DNA of 64,000 nucleotides from an uncultured Porphyromonadaceae bacterium (GCA_905202215.1 CAJKRG010000008.1:20482-84481), one strand, 5' to 3'. Shown: positions 51,028 to 60,904, numbered from the stretch's first letter. Translations and numbers: made by a program. The notes: generated by a model from the letters alone, not told the origin.

Positions 51028-52116
51028 TTAGCGTCGTTTGGCCGCCGCTTTTGCGTAGTTGGCAAGCGAGATAGCGTATTCGGCTTCGAGGATAGGCCTG
51101 AGGACGTCGAGGTTTATATATTTCTGACCGTTTCCGCGCTCTACCGGAAAGACTGATTTCATATGTTCAGAAGCTTCAAGTCCTGCGGGTGAATAAGCGC
51201 CTCGTTCTGAGTTCGGGCCTGCCTCAAATGGTATTTCATCAAGTGATACGGCTACGGTATGGGAGCAGGGAGGATAGGCAACGTTGGCCCACATCATTGT
51301 TTTGTCGGGTGTCTCGCCGGGGAGTACTCCCTCGATGACTATCGAGGCTGTCGATGAATGGCGGGGCACGTAGTCCTGATCGACAGTCCATGTATCGCCT
51401 ATTTCGAGTGCGTCGTAGCCCATGAGCGAATTGTAGAACGAGCGGCTTACGCCATCTGTAAGCGACATTGGTGTAATACTGCCGGTCGCGATCTCAGCCT
51501 TTAAAAGAGCCTCCACATTTCCGTGACGGATATAGCCGAGACCCTGATCGGCCGTCCCGCTGTAGGCATAGTTTGTTCGTATCATCACTCCGTCGGGAGT
51601 ATCTGCAAGATCGAAACGGGTGTATCCGTTGTCGTCTGTCTCGAAGTATGCGCCATTGCCGGCGGCGTCGATGACTCCGAAATTGGTACGGACGCCCATC
51701 GGGCGTGGCAGGGAGTCGAGCAGGGCGGCGAAATCATCTACTGAAGCACATTTGCCAAGCGCGAGCGCCATAACATATCCTTCGCGGTCAATCCATTCGG
51801 GGCTGTTCGCCGGCAGATTGTAGGCTACAGTGTTCATGATGGCGAATCCGGCATCGTTCATACCCATCCACGCCTCGTCGAGCACAAGGGTGTCGGCGCC
51901 GTTGAAAAGACCTATGAAGCCGTAGGGACGTCCTGCGAGAGAATCGGCCTCCACGCGGTATAGATAATTGTTTTTGGCGGAAGTGTCGCGATGTTTCCAT
52001 AGTATCGGGCGACCCGACACCGTCGCTTTTCCTGAAGCTATAAGCGACGTACATGCCAGACCGGGAGTCGTTCCAAGCAAAATGGCAATGAAGAGAGCGA
52101 AGATTTTTGTGTGCAT
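51028..52116 (-). CDS. Ntn-hydrolase (peptidase C45 / choloylglycine-hydrolase-like)
   Basis: The 362-residue protein has a signal peptide ending PGLA|CTS, so cleavage exposes Cys22 as an N-terminal nucleophile, as in C45 (acyl-CoA:6-APA acyltransferase) and bile-salt/penicillin amidases. Following motifs: GRPILWKHRD, LVLDEAWMGMNDAGFAIMNT, and NFGVIDAAGNGAYFE. It probably cuts linear amides, perhaps of bile conjugates or N-acyl compounds, in the periplasm; substrate not shown. Confidence 0.75.
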   Translation of the reverse strand: MHTKIFALFIAILLGTTPGLACTSLIASGKATVSGRPILWKHRDTSAKNNYLYRVEADSLAGRPYGFIGLFNGADTLVLDEAWMGMNDAGFAIMNTVAYNLPANSPEWIDREGYVMALALGKCASVDDFAALLDSLPRPMGVRTNFGVIDAAGNGAYFETDDNGYTRFDLADTPDGVMIRTNYAYSGTADQGLGYIRHGNVEALLKAEIATGSITPMSLTDGVSRSFYNSLMGYDALEIGDTWTVDQDYVPRHSSTASIVIEGVLPGETPDKTMMWANVAYPPCSHTVAVSLDEIPFEAGPNSERGAYSPAGLEASEHMKSVFPVERGNGQKYINLDVLRPILEAEYAISLANYAKAAAKRR

Positions 52117-52138
52117 ATGGATTACAAATGTTTCGAAA

Positions 52139-52169
52139 CAAAATTAATGTATTTTCCACAGAATGCCAA
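52139..52169 (-). promoter_or_regulatory. Promoter of the Ntn-hydrolase gene
   Basis: On the minus strand TTG (52167-52169), 20-nt spacer, TAATTTTG (52139-52146), start near 52132, about 16 nt before the ATG at 52116. Confidence 0.65.
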
Positions 52170-52212
52170 ATTGCCTCTGACTCCATGTGTCTCACTCGGA
52201 AATTAACCGGAA

Positions 52213-54204
52213 TTATTCGGGGCGGGAGATGTATGGGCCTTCGATTCTGATGAGACCGCCGGAGGCGAGTTCGCGTATGCGTGCAGCGACTTCGGCTGTA
52301 TGACGTGGATAATATGGCGCTAAAGAACGGATGTCGAGTTTTGTCTCTGGTGCGATCATTAGAAAGAATTCGTCGAGACGCCTGTCGAATGCGGCTGCGT
52401 CGAATGGCGCGACAGGTGTTCGCGACCGGCACACATCGCATTTTCCGCATGGCTGTGCGGGTTCTTCTCCGAAGTAACGGAGCATGCGGCCGACGCGGCA
52501 GGAATCATTTTCGAAAACGAAATTTTTCATGGCCTCAAGTCGTTTTGCCATAGCTTCGCGACGGTCTGCATAGACTTCCCGCGGGAGGCTTATTTCGGCC
52601 GAGAGGTGCCTGTTCATGCTCATATAGAGGTATGGCGTGCGCTTGCGTGGAATGAAGTTGAGGACATGACGCCGTCGGAGATCTATAAGAGTCTGATAGA
52701 CGTCATCGGGCTGCAGGGAGCATTTGCGGGCGATTGTAACTTCGTCGATGAACACATAGTCGGCGAACAGACCGGGATATGTGCGCATTATAGTCTGAAG
52801 AATTTCTTCGGTCCGAGAGTCGGTCTCGAGATCATAGAGTTCGTGGCGCGAGCATGTAAACATGATACGGCTCGCAGTGTCGGACTCCTCGATATATTCG
52901 AAATATCCGGCCCGGCTCAGTATCGACAGGGCGCCCAGGGTGTGGCGCAGCGGCAGTTTGTAGCGTTCGCACATCACTTCCGGGTTGAAATCGAACAGAA
53001 GCCCGAAACCTTCGCCCATAGTTATATCGAGGAAGCGGCATACTTCGTCGTAGACACGATTGATGAATTCACGGTCGGGAAAAGCCTCGTTGAGCCGTCT
53101 CGCGAATACACCTTTGTCGCGTGTCGAGGCGAGGATGACGGCTATCGAATGCTCGCCATCGCGTCCGGCACGTCCGGCTTCCTGATAATATTCTTCAAGT
53201 GTGGACGGCATATCGATGTGGACTACCAGACGTACATCGGGCTTGTCGATGCCCATGCCGAAAGCGGTTGTGGCCACTATGACGCGTGTCTCGCCGCGTT
53301 GCCAGGCTTCCTGCCGCTCGTTTTTCTCATGCATTTCGAGTCCGGCATGGTAAAACGACGCCTTTATGCCGTTGGTGGCAAGCATTTCGGCTGTTTCACG
53401 GGCGCGTTTTCGCGAGCGTACGTAGACTATGGCCGATCCGTGCGTGCTGTTGAGTATATTGATAAGTTTTGTGTTTTTCTCTTCAGTCAGCCGCACGATA
53501 AATGAAATGTTCGGTCTCGAAAAGCTTTTCGAGAATATCGCAGGAGAGCGCATGCCCAGCCTGACGGAGATGTCTTTCACGACCTCGGGTGTGGCCGAGG
53601 CTGTAAGGGCAAGAAACGGAACTCCGGGGAAGACGTCGCGGAGCACGCTCAGATTCATGTAGGAAGGCCGGAAGTCGTAGCCCCATTGCGATATGCAGTG
53701 AGCCTCGTCGACCACGAACAGCCGTATGTCCCAGCCGCGCATGCGTGAAATGAAACTTTCGCGGGCGAGGCGTTCCGGGGCGAGGTAGAGCAGCCGGAGC
53801 TTGCCCTGGCGCAGGCGTTCGTAGGTATAGTCGGCTTCGGCGCGCGACATCCCGGCTCCGAGATAGGCGGCCGGTATGCGACGGCGGCGCAGGTTGTCGA
53901 CCTGATCTTTCATCAGCGAGATCAGAGGCGATATGACGACGGTGAGACCGTCGAGAGCCATTGCCGGAACCTGGAATGTGATCGATTTTCCACCTCCGGT
54001 GGGCAGCAGTCCGATGGTGTCTCTTCCGTCGAGTACGCTTTGCGATATTTCGAGCTGGAGCGGACGGAAACTGTCGTAGCCCCAGTAGTGACGGAGGATG
54101 CCGTGAAGGTCCGGTTCGTCGTCGCTATCGCCGGCATCAAAGGCGGCAAGGGCTTCGTCGAAGTAGTCTTCGTCGGAGAAATCGTAATAGCCGTAAGGTT
54201 CCAT
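52213..54204 (-). CDS. recQ: RecQ-family DNA helicase
   Basis: The 663-residue protein from ATG 54204 has all RecQ motifs: aromatic/zero motif GYDSFRPLQLEI, Walker A LLPTGGGKSITFQ, DEAHCISQWGYDFRPSY, LTASATPEV, then the C-terminal zinc site with CxxC/CxxxxC (PCGKCDVCRSR) and an added N-terminal acidic part with repeated Asp/Glu. It unwinds 3'-tailed DNA in RecF-type repair. It ends 7 bp from RecJ on one transcript. Confidence 0.93.
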   Translation of the reverse strand: MEPYGYYDFSDEDYFDEALAAFDAGDSDDEPDLHGILRHYWGYDSFRPLQLEISQSVLDGRDTIGLLPTGGGKSITFQVPAMALDGLTVVISPLISLMKDQVDNLRRRRIPAAYLGAGMSRAEADYTYERLRQGKLRLLYLAPERLARESFISRMRGWDIRLFVVDEAHCISQWGYDFRPSYMNLSVLRDVFPGVPFLALTASATPEVVKDISVRLGMRSPAIFSKSFSRPNISFIVRLTEEKNTKLINILNSTHGSAIVYVRSRKRARETAEMLATNGIKASFYHAGLEMHEKNERQEAWQRGETRVIVATTAFGMGIDKPDVRLVVHIDMPSTLEEYYQEAGRAGRDGEHSIAVILASTRDKGVFARRLNEAFPDREFINRVYDEVCRFLDITMGEGFGLLFDFNPEVMCERYKLPLRHTLGALSILSRAGYFEYIEESDTASRIMFTCSRHELYDLETDSRTEEILQTIMRTYPGLFADYVFIDEVTIARKCSLQPDDVYQTLIDLRRRHVLNFIPRKRTPYLYMSMNRHLSAEISLPREVYADRREAMAKRLEAMKNFVFENDSCRVGRMLRYFGEEPAQPCGKCDVCRSRTPVAPFDAAAFDRRLDEFFLMIAPETKLDIRSLAPYYPRHTAEVAARIRELASGGLIRIEGPYISRPE

Positions 54205-54211
54205 GAGAGGC

Positions 54212-55942
54212 CTATTCAAGGTCGGCCCGGATCTGCTTGACGAGCAGCTGTACGCCGGAAGTGGCGTTCTGGTGCTGGTTTTCCTCGATGGTATAGCAGA
54301 TATTGAAAGGCTTGCCGGAGTGGATATGGTCGAAATACGAGGCCATGTTGAAGGCAATACCGTTGACTACGCGGCCGGAGGTATCGTCGACAAGTTCAAG
54401 CTTGATATGCTCGAGATTGCGTCCGACGAGCTTGCTTGTGCCGAAATCCTTGACGCGGCGTGTGCAGAATGTCGGTTTGCGGTTGCCCGGCCCGTAGGGA
54501 TTGAACAGTCGTAATGTCGATACCAGTTCGGGTGTGATGTCCGAGAATGTGAGGAATGCGTCGATATCGATTTGTGGCGTAAGCTGTTCGGGGAGGATAT
54601 TGGTGGCTACATATTCCTCGAAGCGTCGTGTGAATTCCGGTATGTTCTCTTCCTTCATCGAAAGGCCGACGGCATAGGCATGGCCGCCGAAGTTTTCGAG
54701 CAGATCGCGCGTGGACTCGACAGCCTTGTATATGTCGAAGCCCTGCACCGAGCGCGAGGAGCCGGTGGCGAGGCCGTTGGAAAATGTGAGGACTACCGAC
54801 GGTTTGTAATATAGCTCGGTGAGGCGTGATGCCACAATGCCGATAATGCCTTTATGCCAGTCTTTGTTGTATATCACGATCGATTTCTTGGGAGAGTGGG
54901 TCTCGCCGCGTGAATCGAGAATGGTATTGGCTTCTTCTGTAATTCGTTTGTCGAGTTCCTTGCGGTCTTTATTGTACTGGTCGATCTCGAGGCTCTTGCG
55001 TGCGGCTTCTTTTGTGTCGCGTGCCACAAGAAGCTCAACGGCCTCGCTGCCGCTCTGCATGCGTCCCGAAGCGTTGATCCGCGGACCGATCTTGAACACG
55101 ACATCGCTGATGCTTATTTCCTTGCCGCCGAGTCCGCATGTGCGGATTATTGCCCGGAGCCCGAGGTTGGGGTTGGTGTTGAGACGCTTGAGCCCCATGT
55201 AGGCCATGGTGCGGTTTTCGTCGATCATCGGTACGATATCGGCAGCAATACTTACAGCCACGAGATCGAGCATGCTCTCGAGTTCGGCGGTAGGTATGCC
55301 GTTGCTTATAGAGAAAGCCTGCATGAACTTATATCCCACACCGCAGCCGGAAAGGTGCGGACACGGGTATGTGGAGCTTTCGAGCTTCGGGTTCAGGATA
55401 GCCACGGCCGGCGGAAGCTCGTCGTCGGGCACATGATGGTCGCAGATGATGAAGTCGATGCCGCGTTCGGCGGCATATCTGATTTCGTCGATCGCCTTGA
55501 TGCCGCAGTCGAGAATTATGACGAGTTTCACACCCTGTTCGGCTACATAGTCTATGCTTTTGCGTGAAATGCCGTAGCCTTCGTCGTAGCGGGTAGGAAT
55601 ATAGAAATCGAGTTCTGAATAGAAGTTCTGGAGATAGCGGTATACGAGAGCCACGGCAGTTGTGCCGTCGACATCGTAATCTCCGTATACCATTATTTTT
55701 TCTTTAGAACCCATCGCGCGGTTGAGTCTTTCAACGGCTTTGTCCATATCCTGCATCAGGAATGGATCGTGGAGGTCGCGGAGTGACGGGTGGAAGAATT
55801 TTTCGGCGGCGGCGATAGTGGTTATGCCGCGTTGCACCAGAAGGTCTGCAATAGGCGCACAATTTGCAAAGCGCCGGGCAAGTTCGGCGCCGAGTCGCTG
55901 TTCTTCAGTCGACATCGTGGGATAGTTCCATTTGCGGGTCAT
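54212..55942 (-). CDS. recJ: Single-strand exonuclease RecJ
   Basis: The 576-residue protein has the DHH phosphoesterase motifs: MVYGDYDVDGTTAVAL, LDCGI, ICDHHVPD and, in the DHHA1 domain, SSRSVQGFDIYKAVES. It degrades single-stranded DNA 5' to 3' and works with RecQ in repair. Start ATG 55942 rather than an earlier Met because the promoter lies at 55963-55993. Confidence 0.93.
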   Translation of the reverse strand: MTRKWNYPTMSTEEQRLGAELARRFANCAPIADLLVQRGITTIAAAEKFFHPSLRDLHDPFLMQDMDKAVERLNRAMGSKEKIMVYGDYDVDGTTAVALVYRYLQNFYSELDFYIPTRYDEGYGISRKSIDYVAEQGVKLVIILDCGIKAIDEIRYAAERGIDFIICDHHVPDDELPPAVAILNPKLESSTYPCPHLSGCGVGYKFMQAFSISNGIPTAELESMLDLVAVSIAADIVPMIDENRTMAYMGLKRLNTNPNLGLRAIIRTCGLGGKEISISDVVFKIGPRINASGRMQSGSEAVELLVARDTKEAARKSLEIDQYNKDRKELDKRITEEANTILDSRGETHSPKKSIVIYNKDWHKGIIGIVASRLTELYYKPSVVLTFSNGLATGSSRSVQGFDIYKAVESTRDLLENFGGHAYAVGLSMKEENIPEFTRRFEEYVATNILPEQLTPQIDIDAFLTFSDITPELVSTLRLFNPYGPGNRKPTFCTRRVKDFGTSKLVGRNLEHIKLELVDDTSGRVVNGIAFNMASYFDHIHSGKPFNICYTIEENQHQNATSGVQLLVKQIRADLE

Positions 55943-55962
55943 GATATGCGCATGTTTTTGCG

Positions 55963-55993
55963 CAAAATTAGTAAAAAAATACCATAAATCCAA
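55963..55993 (-). promoter_or_regulatory. Promoter of recJ-recQ
   Basis: On the minus strand TTG (55991-55993), exactly 20-nt spacer, TAATTTTG (55963-55970), 21 nt before the RecJ ATG. Confidence 0.7.
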
Positions 55994-56034
55994 TGTCCGG
56001 GAGTGTCAAAAAACGTTATATGGCGGACGACGCA

Positions 56035-56063
56035 TTGTCAACGGCAAAAAAATCATATCTTTG
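56035..56063 (+). promoter_or_regulatory. Promoter of the PAP2-barrel gene
   Basis: TTG (56035-56037), 18-nt spacer, TATCTTTG (56056-56063), about 18 bp before the ATG at 56081. Confidence 0.6.
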
Positions 56064-56080
56064 CCGAAAAATCCGCGGAC

Positions 56081-57019
56081 ATGAATTTATTGGTTCGAAT
56101 TATTATAGTGTCGATTCTTTTTGGCATTCCGTGCGTGGTATCGGCTGCGCAGCCCGATTCCACAACTGTAGAAAAAAGAAGAGGAGGGAAGATTGTGGTT
56201 GCCGCGACAGCTTCGGCTGCTTTAAATGCTGCCTTTACTGAAACTTTAAAAAGCGCTGTACACGAAATAAGACCCGACAGAACTTCTCATAATTCATTTC
56301 CTTCACGTCATACATCGTGGGCGTTTACCGCATCATCGGTCGTTTCGCGCGAATGCTACCGATATTCACCCTGGTGGGGTACGGGAGCACAGACGGCCGC
56401 GACACTTGTGGGACTCCAGCGTGTGAGGGCTCGCCGGCATTATGCTTCGGATGTGATTGCCGGCGCCGCTCTCGGTATTGTTTCAACCCAGATCTCATAT
56501 TGGCTTGCGGGGAAGATATTTCATTCATCAGCAAGTAAAAGATCTTTGGCATATAATGATTTCCGACCCGGTATTTCCGTGTCGAGTGAGGCTGCGTACC
56601 ATCTTGACGATGAGATCCGTACGGGATTCGGCCTGTCTTTTCGCGGACAGCTGCCTTTTTCTTGCCGTTGGGGCGGCATAATATCACTGAGAACGGCTTC
56701 GGCGATAGTGAAGACCGACGGGATAGACTCAAGTCCGTTGAATTCGTATGCAGCAGTTGCCGGAATGACAGGGCATTTCCTTTTGCCTGCGGAATGGCTT
56801 GCGGTCGAGCCGTCGATCCAGGCCGGTGCGCTTGTCTCAGAGTCTGTGCGGGGATATTGCGGTGCCGCATGCGGTTTTGAGGCTGATTGCGAAGTCGCTC
56901 TCAGTTGGCGTCTCACATCATGTTTTGGCGTTCGAGGGTCGGTCGGTTATCGTCTTGTCACGCAACCGGTGCCGGTTTCTGCGGTTACTGTCGGACTCGC
57001 GTCTGTTGTTCTGTTCTGA
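56081..57019 (+). CDS. PAP2-type phosphatase fused to an outer-membrane-like beta-barrel
   Basis: The 312-residue protein begins with a signal peptide (residues 1-22). Its phosphatase motifs are complete: KSAVHEIRP (K57, R64, P65), FPSRHTS (H77) and RVRARRHYASD (R114, H120, D124), the PAP2/acid phosphatase triad. From about residue 155 it changes to short alternating strands (SVSSEAAYHLDDE, AGALVSESVRGY, GVRGSVGYRLV) ending with Phe, as in an 8-strand outer-membrane barrel. Related PAP2 enzymes act on lipid phosphates such as lipid A or undecaprenyl pyrophosphate; the barrel would place it at the outer membrane. Substrate inferred only. Confidence 0.75.
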   Translation: MNLLVRIIIVSILFGIPCVVSAAQPDSTTVEKRRGGKIVVAATASAALNAAFTETLKSAVHEIRPDRTSHNSFPSRHTSWAFTASSVVSRECYRYSPWWGTGAQTAATLVGLQRVRARRHYASDVIAGAALGIVSTQISYWLAGKIFHSSASKRSLAYNDFRPGISVSSEAAYHLDDEIRTGFGLSFRGQLPFSCRWGGIISLRTASAIVKTDGIDSSPLNSYAAVAGMTGHFLLPAEWLAVEPSIQAGALVSESVRGYCGAACGFEADCEVALSWRLTSCFGVRGSVGYRLVTQPVPVSAVTVGLASVVLF

Positions 57020-57153
57020 AACAAAGCATGTTGATGGCGAGTAGTGTGTCCCGTGAACGTCTACATAAGACGATATGTACATAATTTTGGAGCTTTTAAC
57101 TCTTAGCGGTGCTCTTTTTAGGGTTTGTGTGGAATAATTACGGAAAAAATCGC

Positions 57154-57161
57154 TAATTTTG
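57154..57161 (+). promoter_or_regulatory. Promoter of phosphoglycerate kinase
   Basis: TAATTTTG matches the -7 element; start near 57168, 56 nt before the ATG. A second TAATTTTG lies at 57082-57089. Confidence 0.5.
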
Positions 57162-57223
57162 CAGATGGAAAGGTGCCGGAAGGTGCCCTCGACAATGTAT
57201 CTTATAACTAACATTTGAATAAT

Positions 57224-58474
57224 ATGACAATCGACAATTTCGATTTCAAAGGCAAAAAGGCGCTTGTACGCGTTGACTTCAATGTGCCTCTGGATGAAAA
57301 CGGCAACATCACCGACGATACCCGTATCCGCGGCGCTCTCCCCACCCTTAAGAAAATCCTCAACGATGGCGGTTCTCTGATCATCATGAGCCATATGGGC
57401 AAGCCCAAAGGCAAGGTGAATGCAAAACTTTCGCTGGGTCAGATCAAGGATGCCGTAGCCAAGGCTCTCGGTACCGATGTCGAGTTCGCTCCCGACTGTG
57501 CTGCCGCTGCTGACATGGCCGCCGCTCTCAAGCCCGGTCAGGTTCTTCTGCTCGAAAACCTCCGCTTCTATCCTGAGGAAGAAGGCAAACCCGTAGGTAT
57601 CGACAAAGACGATCCTGCATATGAGGCTGCCAAGAAAGAAATGAAAGAGCGTCAGAAAGAATTTGCAAAGACTCTCGCTTCGTATGCCGACGTTTATGTG
57701 AACGATGCATTCGGTACCGCTCACCGTCGTCATGCTTCGACAGCTGTCGTTGCCGACTATTTCGATGCCGATCACAAAATGCTCGGCTACCTCATGGAAA
57801 AAGAAGTGAAGGCTGTCGACAATATCCTTAAGGATATCCGTCGTCCTTTCACCGCTATCATGGGCGGATCGAAGGTTTCGACCAAGATCGGTATTATCGA
57901 GAACCTCATGGATAAGGTAGACAACCTGATCCTCTGCGGCGGTATGACTTATACCTTCGCAAAGGCTATGGGCGGCAATGTAGGCAACTCTATCTGCGAG
58001 GAAGACAAACTCCAGCTCGCACTCGATATCATGGCCAAGGCTAAAGCCAAAGGTGTAAACCTCGTGCTTGGCACCGATTGTGTGGCTGCCGACGCATTCA
58101 GCAACGACGCCCACACCCAGATCTGCTCCGTTATGGATATTCCCGAAGGCTGGGAAGGTCTTGACGCAGGTCCCGAGACCCGTAAGCTTTTCACCGAGAC
58201 CATCGTTCCTTCCAAGACTATCCTCTGGAACGGCCCTGCCGGTGTATTCGAATTCGACAATTTCACTGCCGGTAGCCGCGCTATCGCTGATGCTGTTGTT
58301 GAAGCAACAAAGAACGGCGCATTCTCGCTTGTAGGCGGTGGCGATTCTGTTGCCTGCATCAACAAATTCGGTCTTGCCGACGAGGTTTCGTATGTATCGA
58401 CCGGCGGCGGTGCCCTCCTTGAAGCTATCGAAGGCAAGGTGCTTCCCGGTGTGGCTGCTATCGAAGGCAAATAA
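57224..58474 (+). CDS. pgk: Phosphoglycerate kinase
   Basis: The 416-residue glycolytic enzyme transfers phosphate from 1,3-bisphosphoglycerate to ADP. Typical parts: RVDFNVPLDENGNITDDTRI, SHMGKPKGK, LLLENLRFYPEE, DAFGTAHR, and GGGDSVACIN near the C-terminus. Start ATG 57224; an upstream in-frame TTG is not the likely start. The codon bias is strong, as expected of an abundant protein; a strong terminator follows. Confidence 0.97.
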   Translation: MTIDNFDFKGKKALVRVDFNVPLDENGNITDDTRIRGALPTLKKILNDGGSLIIMSHMGKPKGKVNAKLSLGQIKDAVAKALGTDVEFAPDCAAAADMAAALKPGQVLLLENLRFYPEEEGKPVGIDKDDPAYEAAKKEMKERQKEFAKTLASYADVYVNDAFGTAHRRHASTAVVADYFDADHKMLGYLMEKEVKAVDNILKDIRRPFTAIMGGSKVSTKIGIIENLMDKVDNLILCGGMTYTFAKAMGGNVGNSICEEDKLQLALDIMAKAKAKGVNLVLGTDCVAADAFSNDAHTQICSVMDIPEGWEGLDAGPETRKLFTETIVPSKTILWNGPAGVFEFDNFTAGSRAIADAVVEATKNGAFSLVGGGDSVACINKFGLADEVSYVSTGGGALLEAIEGKVLPGVAAIEGK

Positions 58475-58506
58475 TCGAGACGTCCGACGTTTAAATAATC
58501 GCACAG

Positions 58507-58539
58507 GGAGCCGCCCGATATCGAGCGGCTCCTTTTTTT
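58507..58539 (+). terminator. Rho-independent terminator after pgk
   Basis: GGAGCCGC (58507-58514) and GCGGCTCC (58525-58532) form an 8-bp stem, followed by seven T residues (58533-58539). Confidence 0.9.
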
Positions 58540-58588
58540 GAACAAAAATTATTTGTGCCCGGTTGTATTTCCTATATATCTTCGTTTT

Positions 58589-59809
58589 ATGGATTTCTCG
58601 CCGAAATTTTTCAAATGGATAAGGGATAACGCGTATGCCGATCCTGCCGCACTCCGGCTCAAGTATGCCGGGAAAAAGAGTGATGTGGATTATCCTGCCG
58701 GAATTGTGCAGATCGAGTGTCGTAAGAAATTCGGCCGCAAGCTTCAGGATACGTTGGCTTCGTTCCCGGATTTTTATTTTCCGTCGACGTTGGCCGGAGA
58801 GCAGGCGAGCAGCGATATTCTTGCCGATTATCATGCATCGCTGGTGCCGGAAGGTGCCTCTGTCGTCGATCTGACGTCAGGTCTCGGCATAGATGTTTTC
58901 CATATGGCTCGCCGGGCATCGTCTGTCGTGGCCGTAGATCGTAACGAGGCTCTTGTCGAGGCTCTGCGATATAATGCCGATGGACTTGCGCTCGGAGATG
59001 TGATATATCCTGTCTGTGCGGATTGTGTCGATTATATCGACAGGTGCGTGGCGGAGAAGATTCGGTTCGAAACGGCATTTATAGATCCGGCCCGACGTGC
59101 TTCAGACGGCAGCCGTCTGTTTGCCTTGGCCGATTGCAGCCCTGATGTCGTTTCTCTTTTGCCTAAAATCGCGCAAATATGCCGTATGCTTGTGATCAAA
59201 GCGTCTCCCATGCTCGATATCAGCCATACGATAGCGGCATTAGGACGCAGACCGGTTTCTGTGGCAGCGGCCGGAACCTCGACGGAGTGCAAGGAACTTG
59301 TCATAACGATAGTTTTCGAGGGCGCTGAGCCGGAACAGACAATGATCGAGGGTGTCACGCTTGGTCCGAATGATTCAAGCATGTTCTCTTTCACCGCAGA
59401 CCGTGAGGTCGCTGCGCCCGATGTCGTGACATCTCCCGAGGTAAAAGCCGGTGATTTTATATGCGAGCCTTATCCGGCGGTTATGAAATCCGGGGCTTTC
59501 AGAGTGCTTGCATCAGCCTTTGGTCTTCGCGGTTTTCACGACAATACCAGACTTCTGTTTTCTTCAGAGAAAATAGACGGTTTTCCGGGAGTATTGTGGG
59601 AAGTGAAAGAAGTGCTTCCGTTCGCATCGTCGGTCATAAAACGTTTTAAATCGAAATATCCGGCTATAAGTATAGCGACACGTAATTTTGGAATGAATGC
59701 CGACGCTCTGAGAGGACGGTTGGGGGTTAAGGAATCTCCCGGTAATTTACGGTTATTCGCCGTAACGGCTTCTGACGAAAAAAAACTTCTTATCGTATGT
59801 TCTAAATAA
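58589..59809 (+). CDS. SAM-dependent methyltransferase with THUMP-like part
   Basis: The 406-residue product from ATG 58589 has the class I methyltransferase fold: motif I VVDLTSGLGIDVFHMA, VVAVDRNEALVEALRYN (post-I), and IDPARRAS (motif IV, D/N-P-P/A type), then a C-terminal part rich in strands and helices like the THUMP-like domain of bacterial RNA-modifying enzymes. It probably modifies RNA or a small substrate; target unknown. A -7 variant TATCTTCG lies at 58577-58584. A bidirectional terminator follows. Confidence 0.7.
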   Translation: MDFSPKFFKWIRDNAYADPAALRLKYAGKKSDVDYPAGIVQIECRKKFGRKLQDTLASFPDFYFPSTLAGEQASSDILADYHASLVPEGASVVDLTSGLGIDVFHMARRASSVVAVDRNEALVEALRYNADGLALGDVIYPVCADCVDYIDRCVAEKIRFETAFIDPARRASDGSRLFALADCSPDVVSLLPKIAQICRMLVIKASPMLDISHTIAALGRRPVSVAAAGTSTECKELVITIVFEGAEPEQTMIEGVTLGPNDSSMFSFTADREVAAPDVVTSPEVKAGDFICEPYPAVMKSGAFRVLASAFGLRGFHDNTRLLFSSEKIDGFPGVLWEVKEVLPFASSVIKRFKSKYPAISIATRNFGMNADALRGRLGVKESPGNLRLFAVTASDEKKLLIVCSK

Positions 59810-59837
59810 AAAACGCCGGCGATGGAGCCGGCGTTTT
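59810..59837. terminator. Bidirectional terminator between converging genes
   Basis: AAAACGCCGGC (59810-59820) and GCCGGCGTTTT (59827-59837) form an 11-bp stem around GATGGA, with A- and T-tracts on both sides. Confidence 0.9.
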
Positions 59838-59845
59838 TGATGGTA

Positions 59846-60814
59846 TCAGGCCTGGGCGATTGGTTTCGCCTCCCAGCCGAGTGCACTCGCACCGAGGACG
59901 GCAGCATCGGCTTCCTTGAGTTCGCTGAGTATGATTTTGGCTTTGCCTTTGAAGACCGACAGCATGTTCCGGTCCATTGCTTCGCGCAGAGGCTTCATAA
60001 GCAGTTCGCCGCTTTTCGAGAGTCCTCCGAAGAGAATGAAGGCTTCAGGCGATGAAAAGACTGTCATGTCTGCCATAGCCTCGCCGAGAAGCGTCCCGGT
60101 GTAGTTGAAGATATCTTTAGCGATCTGGTCGCCTTTGTTTGCGGCATCAAATACATCTTTCGAGGTGATTTCCTCGACTGGTATATTGCGCAGGAGCGAC
60201 GGCTCTGTACGGATTTCGAGAAATTCACGTGCGCTACGGGCCACTCCTGTAGCCGAACAGTAGGCTTCGAGGCAGCCTGTGCGGCCACAGCCGCAGAGTC
60301 GTCCGTTGTTGCGTTTGATGATTACATGGCCGAGTTCTCCTGCAAGACCGTCATGACCGTAGACAACCTGACCGTTGATGACAATACCAGAACCCACACC
60401 GGTACCGAGAGTAATCATTATGAAATCTTTTAGACCGCGGGCGGCACCGTATGTCATTTCGCCGAGTGCGGCGGCATTGGCATCGTTGGTCACAGCTACG
60501 GGAATGCCGAATTTCTCGCTTACGAGCTGGGCGAGTTTCACATCTTTCCACGGAAGATTGGCGGCATTGTTGATTTCGCCGGTATAATAGTTGGCATTGG
60601 GGGCGCCGATACCGATACCCTGAATTTTGTCGATGGCATCGTTGGCCTCGATGAGGTGGGTAGCTTCTGTATATAATTCTTCAAGATAATTGTTGAATTC
60701 GGCGTGTTTACCTGTCTTTATCGAGGAACTTGCTATGACATTGCCGCGGGCATCGACAATTCCGAACACTGTGTTGGTACCGCCTATATCGATACCTAAA
60801 ACGTAGGGTTTCAT
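59846..60814 (-). CDS. ROK-family sugar kinase (glucokinase-like)
   Basis: The 322-residue enzyme starts with the ATP phosphate loop GIDIGGTNTVFG, contains the ROK signature (LAGELGHVIIK) and the zinc site CGCGRTGCLEAYCS, and ends with ILFGGLSKSG. It phosphorylates glucose or N-acetylated hexoses. Without an HTH it is an enzyme, not a ROK repressor. Confidence 0.9.
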   Translation of the reverse strand: MKPYVLGIDIGGTNTVFGIVDARGNVIASSSIKTGKHAEFNNYLEELYTEATHLIEANDAIDKIQGIGIGAPNANYYTGEINNAANLPWKDVKLAQLVSEKFGIPVAVTNDANAAALGEMTYGAARGLKDFIMITLGTGVGSGIVINGQVVYGHDGLAGELGHVIIKRNNGRLCGCGRTGCLEAYCSATGVARSAREFLEIRTEPSLLRNIPVEEITSKDVFDAANKGDQIAKDIFNYTGTLLGEAMADMTVFSSPEAFILFGGLSKSGELLMKPLREAMDRNMLSVFKGKAKIILSELKEADAAVLGASALGWEAKPIAQA

Positions 60815-60904
60815 GGTTATTGTTTTGCTGTTGTGATTATATGAAATATTTCTATGCGAAGATATATAAAATTTCCGGCATAAAATATTTAAAAATGCTG
60901 AAAA

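Noticed and set aside
52606..53505. 299-residue rightward frame inside recQ
   Set aside because: Antisense shadow of recQ.
56918..58834. 638-residue leftward reading frame antisense to phosphoglycerate kinase
   Set aside because: It is the shadow of pgk, whose strong codon bias leaves the other strand open; its translation resembles no protein family and it has no promoter.
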